Positions 24,429-31,227 of a DNA stretch of 38,655 bases are shown here, piece after piece (positions within the stretch are counted from its first letter, which is position 1; the number at the start of each line of letters is the position of its first letter). A program made the position numbers and the translations under genes. Under the pieces are notes generated by a model. That model was given only the letters and a program-made list of their open reading frames with translations, made no database searches and was not told the origin of the DNA. The DNA comes from Patescibacteria group bacterium UBA1372. GTDB lineage: Bacteria > Patescibacteriota > Microgenomatia > UBA12405. The stretch lies in contig DBRI01000022.1 in the NCBI GenBank assembly GCA_002306295.1, forward strand, positions 15,734 to 54,388, written 5' to 3'.

Positions 24429-25246
24429 TGTCACTTACACCCCTAATCAAGCACAAACACTTTTATATCAAAAGAGAAGATTTAAACCCCACCGGTTCGG
24501 CTAAAGATAGAGCCATTCAAGCTCAGATTAGCAATCTTTTAGCCAAAAACTACACCTCGGCCGTAATCTCTTCAACAGGTAATGCCGCCATATCAGCTGC
24601 TCATTTCTGTCAAAAAGCTAATATTGCCTTAACAGTCTTTGTATCTCCCAAAATTAATCCCCATAAACTTAAATTGATTAAAAATTATTTTGTTAATGTT
24701 ATTAGCTCAAGTAAACCAATTAGCTCTGCCTATAAATTCTCAAAAACTTATCATGCCTACAACCTTCGTCAATCCACCGACCCAGTGGCTTTTACCGGCT
24801 ATAGTCAAATAGGCCAAGAAATTATGGACCAATTGCCTCAAGTCAGCTCTATTTTTATACCAGTTGGTAGTGGCACTACTTTATATTCAATTGCCAAATC
24901 TACCCCAAAACATGTTTTAATTTATGCTGTTCAGCCAGCTAATAACCCTTCCATAGCCTCTTTTTTTGATAAAAATTACAACCCGGAAAATTTTAGCTCA
25001 ACCGATTCTCTGTCTGTCAAATTTACACCTCTAAAGCAAATAATTATCAGACTTCTTAAAGCTCGGGGTGGGGGATTAGTTATCAATGACCATCTTATTC
25101 AACAGCAACTTGCCAACCTAAATAAACTATCTATTAATACCTCCGCCGAATCTGCTTTGGCCATTGCCGGTCTTGTCAAAGCCAAACTTTTAAAAATCGA
25201 CATTGGTAAATTTCCTCTAGTTATATTTACCGGCACAAAAAGATGA
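24428..25246 (+). CDS. Threonine-synthase-like PLP enzyme (fold type II)
   Basis: 272 residues from ATG 24428. An earlier in-frame ATG (24338) lies inside the LysW-like gene and upstream of the TATAAT, so it is rejected. The start MSLTPLIKHKHFYIKREDLN is the normal family N terminus. GSAKDRA gives the Schiff-base Lys26, SSTGNAAIS (48-56) the substrate loop, and PVGSGTT (145-151) the PLP-phosphate loop. Fold-type II enzymes of this group carry out beta or gamma elimination/replacement (threonine, cysteine, diaminopropionate synthesis). It is shorter than typical threonine synthase (~350), and the true substrate is unknown. It ends in a 4-nt overlap with the ATP-grasp gene. Confidence 0.8.
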   Translation: MSLTPLIKHKHFYIKREDLNPTGSAKDRAIQAQISNLLAKNYTSAVISSTGNAAISAAHFCQKANIALTVFVSPKINPHKLKLIKNYFVNVISSSKPISSAYKFSKTYHAYNLRQSTDPVAFTGYSQIGQEIMDQLPQVSSIFIPVGSGTTLYSIAKSTPKHVLIYAVQPANNPSIASFFDKNYNPENFSSTDSLSVKFTPLKQIIIRLLKARGGGLVINDHLIQQQLANLNKLSINTSAESALAIAGLVKAKLLKIDIGKFPLVIFTGTKR

Positions 25247-26322
25247 TTAAACATATTGAATCAACTATAAATGAGTCTGCCTATCTAATTTTCTTTCCCA
25301 TAGTTGACCCATTTTTAGATCTAAGCCTTCCTCAAATTAAAAATCTTCATCTCTTGTATCACACCCCTCCTCAAACAAAGCCGGTCAATAACTATTTTGT
25401 TTCACCTACATCTAAAGCTAAATCAGAATCAGTCCTAACCAACATAGACGTCCAAAAATACATCGACACTACCTGTAAAAAACTTGGAAAAACCGCAGCT
25501 ATTATGCCATTTAAACCATCAGCCAAAATTGATTTATTTTGTCAAAAAAATAACTTTCTATTAGTCAGTAACCCTAGAACTTTAAATCTTCAATTTGAAG
25601 ATAAAATAAATTTTGCCAAAATTTGTACAAAAAATAAAATCAATACAATTCCATTTTTTGTTGATAATTTAAATCAAAAAAATATTGATAAAGCTCAATC
25701 ACTTTTTAAAACCGATAAAATTGTCATCCAGGTAAAAACCGGTTGGGCTGGTAATAGCACTTATTTAAGTGACCTGGCTTTAAAAACACTACCTCCTGAG
25801 AGTACGGTTAAATTTATGCCATTTATAAAAGGTACTACCTACATTCAAAATGGCTGTATCTACCAAAAAAATATGATTACTAGCCCGGTTGGCATTCAGC
25901 TAAATAACCCCCAGCACTCCAAAAATATATTTGCCACTACTGGCCGGAGTTGGCCTTCAAATCTAGACCAAACCAGCCTTAATAAAATAAAAGCAATTAA
26001 TGACCAACTAGAAACAATTTTTGTCAACTCAAATTACCGAGGCTTTTTTGGCCTTGATTTTTTAATTGATCAAAACGATAATGTCTACCTGACAGAATGC
26101 AATCCCAGACTAACAGCTTCATTTAATTTTTATACCCACCTAGAACTAAAGAATAATATTGTTCCTCTGCTTTATCTTCATCTGCTTGAGTTTTTAAACC
26201 TAAACATCAATCTTGACATTAGAGATCTCAAGTCCAGATTTTTAAATCAAAAATTAACAGGAACCCAAATAACTAAGAGAAACGACCAAGGTAAAATAGT
26301 TGATACCTTAGAAACATGTTAA
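25243..26322 (+). CDS. ATP-grasp ligase of unknown substrate
   Basis: 359 residues. The ATP-grasp core is seen in KIVIQVKTGWAGNS (Lys for ATP), FMPFIKGTTYIQN and the metal/ATP motif GFFGLDFLIDQNDNVYLTEC with NPRLTAS following (267-294). The ENPR-type ending resembles amino-acid ligases and PylC/carbamoyl-phosphate-type grasp enzymes more than Ddl or LysX. Such enzymes activate a carboxylate as acyl phosphate and join it to an amine. Coupled to the PLP enzyme (4 nt) and ftsW (7 nt), it may form an amide with an unusual amino acid, or replace the missing Ddl; both are inferences. Confidence 0.75.
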   Translation: MIKHIESTINESAYLIFFPIVDPFLDLSLPQIKNLHLLYHTPPQTKPVNNYFVSPTSKAKSESVLTNIDVQKYIDTTCKKLGKTAAIMPFKPSAKIDLFCQKNNFLLVSNPRTLNLQFEDKINFAKICTKNKINTIPFFVDNLNQKNIDKAQSLFKTDKIVIQVKTGWAGNSTYLSDLALKTLPPESTVKFMPFIKGTTYIQNGCIYQKNMITSPVGIQLNNPQHSKNIFATTGRSWPSNLDQTSLNKIKAINDQLETIFVNSNYRGFFGLDFLIDQNDNVYLTECNPRLTASFNFYTHLELKNNIVPLLYLHLLEFLNLNINLDIRDLKSRFLNQKLTGTQITKRNDQGKIVDTLETC

Positions 26323-27338
26323 AAAATTATTTAATCTCCATAACCTATGCTCTACTAATAATAGGCATAATTTTTTTATCAACCGGCTCACTTTTTGAAG
26401 CCCAAGCTAATCTTGGTGATCAGTTAATTTTTTTCAAAAAACAATTTGCTTGGATCATTGTTGGATCGGTTTTTTTTGGCATAAATTCGAAATTATCATT
26501 CAAATTTATTCAAAAAATTGCTACCCCCCTCTATCTAGTTTCAGTTATCTTTTTGCTTCTTTTATTTATTCCAGGCTTTAGTTCAAAAATTTTTGGTGCC
26601 AATCGCTGGTTAAATCTAGGACCACTGTCTTTCCAACCAACCGAATTTTATAAATTTACTAGCCTTTTATTTTTTTCCAATCTATTCAGTAAAAAAACAT
26701 CAATTGCTCAATTGGCCTTTTTTGGCTTACCTCCGGCTCTACTTATCTTATTTCAACCTGCACTCAGCTCAACCATTTTAACTACGGCCATTATCGTTAC
26801 TATATATTTCTTTAGTCAGCAGGATGTAAAAAGCCTATCTATTGTCTTATTATCCCTTTTACTAATGTTTGCCTTATCTATTGTTTTGTCACCCTACCGA
26901 CTTAAAAGGTTAACTGCTAATTATCATCAAGACCAATTAACAATTAGCCTGGGATCCGGATCGCTATTTGGTAAAGGCATCGGTAACTCAACCCAAAAAT
27001 TTAAATTTATACCCCAAATCAGTACTGACTCAATTTTAGCCATAATCGGAGAAGAAACAGGGTTTGTCGGCATGACTTTTTTATTAGGATTATTTTATTT
27101 GTTGATAAAAAAAATTATCAATATTTCTTTAGTCGCCAAATCAAATTTTCAAAAACTTTTTGCCATAGGTCTAGCTAGTTGGATTTTTTATCAATCGGCT
27201 ATCAACATTTCAGTTGTCTCCGGACTTATCCCACTAACCGGTATTTCCTTACCCTTAGTATCCTATGGGGGATCATCCCTTTTAACTCTTATGTCTGCCC
27301 TTGGTATAGTTAATAATATTAGTCACACTCATGCCTAA
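26316..27338 (+). CDS. ftsW: SEDS peptidoglycan polymerase FtsW
   Basis: 340 residues, about nine or ten membrane helices. Family motifs: ANRWLNLGPLSFQPTEFYKF, a large external loop with GSGSLFGKGIGNSTQKFKF, then IIGEETGFVG, and the end GISLPLVSYGGSSLL. SEDS proteins polymerise lipid II glycans and pair with a class B PBP, here FtsI. It is placed just before murG, as in standard dcw clusters, so it is named FtsW; the second paralog at 34018 is then the RodA candidate. Confidence 0.88.
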   Translation: MLKNYLISITYALLIIGIIFLSTGSLFEAQANLGDQLIFFKKQFAWIIVGSVFFGINSKLSFKFIQKIATPLYLVSVIFLLLLFIPGFSSKIFGANRWLNLGPLSFQPTEFYKFTSLLFFSNLFSKKTSIAQLAFFGLPPALLILFQPALSSTILTTAIIVTIYFFSQQDVKSLSIVLLSLLLMFALSIVLSPYRLKRLTANYHQDQLTISLGSGSLFGKGIGNSTQKFKFIPQISTDSILAIIGEETGFVGMTFLLGLFYLLIKKIINISLVAKSNFQKLFAIGLASWIFYQSAINISVVSGLIPLTGISLPLVSYGGSSLLTLMSALGIVNNISHTHA

Positions 27339-28404
27339 AAAAATTTTAATCACCGGTAACCACCACACTCCGGCCATAGAACTCATCCAACAACTAAAAG
27401 ACGACCCTAAATACAACTGGTTAATATCTTATATAACCGACAATTACTCCGCCGACTATCACATTAAAAATAGCCTTAAACCACTATTAAACCAAAATCT
27501 ATATCAAATTCGAGGGGGAAAGTTTTACCGATATTCCATACTAAAAACTATTAAAAATATTCCCCAAATCATTTCGGCCGTATTTAAATCCATCAAACTT
27601 ATCAAAAAAATTAAACCTGATATTGTGGTTTCTTTTGGTGGTTATATAACAGTACCAGTAATTTTGGCTTCAAAAATTTTAGACATTCCCTCAATCACTC
27701 ACGAACAGACAACTACCTTAAGTCTAAGTACAAAAATAAACGCCTTGTTTTGTCGATCTGTTTGTTTATCTTTTGATAATAAACTACCTTCATATATTAA
27801 AAATAAATCCATAGTCACTGGAAACTTATTAAGACGCCAGATATTTTCAACTACCAGCAAAACTTACCAACATTTAGAAAAAATTATTAAATCCAAACCT
27901 CTAATTTTTGTTAGCGGGGGTAATCAAAGCTCATCTGTCATCAATCTTACCTTCTTAAAAATTATAGATAGTCTAATCAACAAATTTACGATCATTCACC
28001 ATACCGGCAAATCTGACTTAGCTATGGTTAAAAACAAAGTTAAAAATCATAAAAATTATTACCCTACTTCCTTTGTTGGACCCGATGATATCGGCTGGAT
28101 TTTAAACAATAGCCAAGTTATTGTTAACCGGTCAGGTGCCAACTATTGCCAGGAAATTGCCACCCTGAAAAGAAATTCAGTTTTAATACCCCTATCCTTT
28201 AGTCAACAAAATGAACAGCTTAAAAATGCTCTCTGGTTAAAAAGTAAGCTTGCCGATAATACCATCATCATAGAACAAGACAATCTTAACCCTGATAATT
28301 TACTTCAGGCCATAAATAAACTTTCAGATCAAAAACTAACAGCCTCACCCACAAAAAAACTTACTAACGCCAAACTTCTGTCTGTCATCCACAAATATGT
28401 ATAA
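27331..28404 (+). CDS. murG: MurG, lipid II-forming GlcNAc transferase (divergent)
   Basis: 357 residues, GT-B fold. The family core is clear: DIVVSFGGYITVPVILA, ITHEQTTTLSLSTKI, SIVTGNLLR, FVSGGNQSSSV and VIVNRSGANYCQEIA with LIPLSFSQQNEQLKNA. The N-terminal glycine loop, normally GGTGGHxxP, is reduced to TGNHHTPA (residues 8-15). Those glycines contact lipid I diphosphate in known structures, so the acceptor site may differ. It adds GlcNAc to lipid I at the inner membrane face. It overlaps ftsW and the next gene by 8 nt each. Confidence 0.85.
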   Translation: MPKKILITGNHHTPAIELIQQLKDDPKYNWLISYITDNYSADYHIKNSLKPLLNQNLYQIRGGKFYRYSILKTIKNIPQIISAVFKSIKLIKKIKPDIVVSFGGYITVPVILASKILDIPSITHEQTTTLSLSTKINALFCRSVCLSFDNKLPSYIKNKSIVTGNLLRRQIFSTTSKTYQHLEKIIKSKPLIFVSGGNQSSSVINLTFLKIIDSLINKFTIIHHTGKSDLAMVKNKVKNHKNYYPTSFVGPDDIGWILNNSQVIVNRSGANYCQEIATLKRNSVLIPLSFSQQNEQLKNALWLKSKLADNTIIIEQDNLNPDNLLQAINKLSDQKLTASPTKKLTNAKLLSVIHKYV

Positions 28405-28765
28405 AATATTGGTTATCTTTGTTTTGACTTCTTTAATTGCTTCATTTTTAATTAGTCGACCCGTTAAACAATCAATTTCTCCCCAAGCCTCAGTAAACTT
28501 TATAAATCACCAACTGACCCAAAATTTAACAGACAAGAAATTGACGGCGACAAACATCGATATTGATATTTACAATCAAAAAATATATTTTACTCTTATT
28601 GATAATGACAGATTTATTCCAATCATTTTATCAACCCAAAAACAAATTCCACTTCAAATAAACGCCTTACAAAAAATCATCAAAACAGTTAGAATAAATC
28701 TAGCATATCCTACCAAAATAGACTTAAGTCTAGACAAACCTTATGCAACAATCAAAAATAATTAA
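28397..28765 (+). CDS. Short FtsQ-like single-pass membrane protein
   Basis: 122 residues: a membrane helix at 3-20 and ~100 external residues. The end YPTKIDLSLDKPYATIK resembles the closing strand of FtsQ/DivIB (P-x-x-IDLRF...). Position between murG and ftsA is that of ftsQ. Normal FtsQ has ~250 residues with a POTRA domain, for which there is no room here, so if homologous it is a reduced form. It overlaps murG by 8 nt and ftsA by 23 nt. Confidence 0.45.
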   Translation: MYKILVIFVLTSLIASFLISRPVKQSISPQASVNFINHQLTQNLTDKKLTATNIDIDIYNQKIYFTLIDNDRFIPIILSTQKQIPLQINALQKIIKTVRINLAYPTKIDLSLDKPYATIKNN

Positions 28766-29978
28766 CGTTATTGACGTCGGTTCTTCAAAAATAACCGTCC
28801 TTGTTGGTCAATATTTTCCATCAGAAGAAAAAACCAATATAGTAGCTGTTGTGGCCGAAAACGCTCTTGGTTTTAGAAAAGGCCAGATAATCAATCTTGA
28901 ACAAGCTATTGATACACTAACAAAATCAATTGAATCAGCTGAAAGAATGGCTGGAATGTCTATTAATTCTGCTCATGTATCCATTTCTGCTCCCCATATT
29001 GAATCAATCAATTCTCAGGGGGTAGTTGCCATTAGTCATCCTCAAAATGAAATTACCCCAACTGATGTCGATAGGGCTATTGAAGCAGCTCAGGCAGTTA
29101 CCCTCCCAGCCGGCAAAGAAGTCATGCATGTCATCCCTAGAAAATTTATGGTCGATGGCCAGGATGGTATTGTTGATCCGGTTAACATGACCGGTATTAG
29201 ACTTGAAGTTGAAACTCATATTATATTTGGTTCAACCCCGGCTATTAAAAATCTCAAAAGGTGTCTCGACCAAATCGGAGTCAAACCACTCACTCTAAAT
29301 TATTCCGGTATTCCCACTGCGGTCACCAGTTTAACTGATACCGAAAGAGAGCTTGGTGTTGCTCTAGTTGACATCGGTGGCCAAACTACCACTTTAACAA
29401 TTTTTGATCAAACTTCCCCTTGTTACTCTTCTGTTATTCCCGTAGGTGGTAACAATATCACCAATGATCTGGCTATTGGTTTAAGATTGTCTATTGATGA
29501 GGCTGAAAAATTAAAAATTTATTTGGATAAAATTGATGACAAGGGTTTTACTGATGAAATCGATCTTGAACAAAAACAAATCAGTCCTACCAAAAGAAAA
29601 ATCTCAGTTCAAACTGCTGTCAATGGCATTATTAAACCCAGACTGGAAGAAATTTTCAGTCTTGTTAAAGAAAAAATTGAAGAAAGTCACCTTATTGATG
29701 CCATTCCCGCCGGCATAGTCTTAACAGGAGGTGGATCTTTAACTGTAGGAAGTACAGATATTGCCAGTAAAATTATAAATCTGCCTATTAGAATTGCCTC
29801 ACCTCAAAATGTTGGTGGCTTATCTGACGATATCAGTAACCCTATGTTTACCAGTGCTACAGGTCTTCTATTTTACGGAATAAATCATACTGATAGTGGT
29901 CAAAAACCTAAGAAAACCAGAAATATGCCAAATATTTTAGACAAAATTAAGAGTTTAATTGAACCTCTACTTCCCTAA
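28743..29978 (+). CDS. ftsA: Cell division protein FtsA
   Basis: 411 residues, actin-like ATPase that tethers FtsZ to the membrane. Phosphate-1 motif NVIDVGSSKITVLVG at the N terminus, the 1C domain with AHVSISAPHIESINSQG, phosphate-2 VALVDIGGQTTTLTIF, and the adenosine motif AGIVLTGGGSL. The C terminus ends in a hydrophobic amphipathic segment (ILDKIKSLIEPLL) suited to membrane binding. ftsZ begins at the next base after the stop. Confidence 0.95.
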   Translation: MQQSKIINVIDVGSSKITVLVGQYFPSEEKTNIVAVVAENALGFRKGQIINLEQAIDTLTKSIESAERMAGMSINSAHVSISAPHIESINSQGVVAISHPQNEITPTDVDRAIEAAQAVTLPAGKEVMHVIPRKFMVDGQDGIVDPVNMTGIRLEVETHIIFGSTPAIKNLKRCLDQIGVKPLTLNYSGIPTAVTSLTDTERELGVALVDIGGQTTTLTIFDQTSPCYSSVIPVGGNNITNDLAIGLRLSIDEAEKLKIYLDKIDDKGFTDEIDLEQKQISPTKRKISVQTAVNGIIKPRLEEIFSLVKEKIEESHLIDAIPAGIVLTGGGSLTVGSTDIASKIINLPIRIASPQNVGGLSDDISNPMFTSATGLLFYGINHTDSGQKPKKTRNMPNILDKIKSLIEPLLP

Positions 29979-31130
29979 ATGGCTCTTATCAAAACTTTAA
30001 GCAGTCAATTTGCCAAAATTAAGGTTATCGGTATTGGTGGTGGTGGAAATAACGCCATCAACAGTATGATTTCAAATGAAAAAATCGAGGGTGTCGACTT
30101 TGTAGCCGTTAACACCGATTCTCAGGTTCTTCTTAATTCACTTGCTCCAGTTAAAGTCCAAATTGGACAGAAATTAACCCGTGGTCTTGGAGCTGGTGGT
30201 AATCCCGAGATCGGCCAAAAAGCCGCTGAAGAATCCAAAGATAAAATCAAAGAAATTCTCCAAGACACAGACATGGTTTTTATTACTGGTGGTATGGGTG
30301 GGGGCACATGTACCGGTGCTGCCCCAATTATTGCCGATATTGCTAAAAACCAGCTGGGAATCTTAACCATAGCTATCGTTACCAAACCATTTCTATTTGA
30401 AGGCACCAGGCGAATGACCAATGCTCTTCAGGGAATTTCTCTACTTAAAAAAAATGTTGATACTCTCATCGTTATCCCAAACCAAAAAGTCCTGGAAATA
30501 GTTAAAGATAAGGCCACTTTTCAAGAAGCTTTAAAAACCGCTGACTCTGTTTTAAGTCGTGGCACCAAAGCCATTTCTGAACTTATTACCACTCCTGGCT
30601 TAATTAATCTTGATTTTGCCGATGTTAAATCAATTATGGCCGAAGCAGGTAGTGCCCTAATGGGTGTAGGTGAAGCTGAAGGAGAAAACCGATCTCTTAA
30701 TGCCATCAAATCAGCTATTGAATCTCCTCTAATTGAAGTGGATATCGAAGGGGCTAGGGGAGTCTTAATAAATATTACCGGAGGACCTGACCTAACTATT
30801 GCCGAAATTGAAGAATCAGCCCAGAAAGTCACTCAAATGGCAGCACCGGACGCCAATATATTATTTGGTGCCACTGTTGATGAAAAACTTAAAGGTAAAG
30901 TTAAAATTATTGTTATTGCTACCGGTTTTGACGATAGGCCAAAAATTGTTCAACATCAAATTCAAACTCAAGCCAAAACTTTTGAAAAACAAACCAACGA
31001 AACTCCGAAACCTGTTCAAACAGTCAAACCAACTTCTGTTGATGAAGCTCTTAAAGATCAATATATTCCCGAGGGAGTAGATATAGTCGATGAATACGAC
31101 ATTCCATCCTTTCTCAAAAATCGTGTATAA
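29979..31130 (+). CDS. ftsZ: Cell division GTPase FtsZ
   Basis: 383 residues. GTP-binding KVIGIGGGGNNAINSM at 15-30, tubulin signature GGGTCTG at 107-113, and the T7 catalytic loop NLDFADVKSIM. A linker of ~40 residues leads to the conserved C-terminal peptide DIPSFLKNRV that binds FtsA. It forms the Z ring. The stop TAA is part of a TATAAT hexamer that seems to serve the ileS leader. Confidence 0.97.
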   Translation: MALIKTLSSQFAKIKVIGIGGGGNNAINSMISNEKIEGVDFVAVNTDSQVLLNSLAPVKVQIGQKLTRGLGAGGNPEIGQKAAEESKDKIKEILQDTDMVFITGGMGGGTCTGAAPIIADIAKNQLGILTIAIVTKPFLFEGTRRMTNALQGISLLKKNVDTLIVIPNQKVLEIVKDKATFQEALKTADSVLSRGTKAISELITTPGLINLDFADVKSIMAEAGSALMGVGEAEGENRSLNAIKSAIESPLIEVDIEGARGVLINITGGPDLTIAEIEESAQKVTQMAAPDANILFGATVDEKLKGKVKIIVIATGFDDRPKIVQHQIQTQAKTFEKQTNETPKPVQTVKPTSVDEALKDQYIPEGVDIVDEYDIPSFLKNRV

Positions 31131-31131
31131 T
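31126..31131 (+). promoter_or_regulatory. -10 hexamer of the ileS leader transcript
   Basis: TATAAT overlaps the ftsZ stop codon and lies 6 nt before the leader peptide ATG at 31138, the same spacing as other leaderless starts here. The -35 region is poor (TTCCAT at 31102-31107, 18-nt spacer). Confidence 0.55.
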
Positions 31132-31137
31132 AGACTT

Positions 31138-31170
31138 ATGCTTAAAAGTAGCACAATAATTATTAAATAG
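31138..31170 (+). CDS. Putative ileS leader peptide MLKSSTIIIK
   Basis: A 10-codon ORF (ATG, TAG at 31168-31170) that begins 6 nt after TATAAT and includes three consecutive Ile codons, ATA-ATT-ATT (31156-31164). It is followed by a hairpin whose 5' arm overlaps the stop codon, then by an intrinsic terminator before isoleucyl-tRNA synthetase. This matches the logic of amino-acid attenuation: ribosome stalling at Ile codons when charged tRNA-Ile is scarce. Ile codons are common in AT-rich DNA, so chance is not excluded. Confidence 0.55.
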   Translation: MLKSSTIIIK

Positions 31171-31192
31171 ACCGCGCCTATCTAAGCGGTCT
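31169..31192 (+). promoter_or_regulatory. Leader hairpin 1 upstream of ileS
   Basis: AGACCGC (31169-31175) pairs perfectly with GCGGTCT (31186-31192), with a 10-nt loop. Its 5' arm overlaps the leader peptide stop, so a ribosome on the leader ORF would prevent it forming. It is GC-rich against an AT-rich background. Confidence 0.6.
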
Positions 31193-31197
31193 TCATC

Positions 31198-31221
31198 AAT
31201 CCCGGAAACGGGATTTTTTTT
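31198..31221 (+). terminator. Intrinsic terminator just before ileS
   Basis: AATCCCG (31198-31204), GAAA tetraloop, CGGGATT (31209-31215), with T8 at 31214-31221. The ileS ATG (31228) is 6 nt later, so no promoter fits between them and ileS must be transcribed by read-through. It may also end the dcw transcript. Confidence 0.8.
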
Positions 31222-31227
31222 ATATAA

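Noticed and set aside
25243..26322. Calling the ATP-grasp gene LysX/ArgX because of the LysW-like neighbour
   Set aside because: Its ending (ECNPRLTAS) and overall length differ from LysX, and typical LysX loops are not visible.
30122..31154. Open frames antisense and frame-shifted within ftsZ
   Set aside because: ftsZ is complete and conserved across this region; these frames are shadows.
31131..31227. T-box riboswitch upstream of ileS
   Set aside because: ACCGCG is present in hairpin 1, but the full AGGGTGG-N-ACCGCG antiterminator core and a specifier stem are missing, and the 97-nt gap is too short for a T-box.
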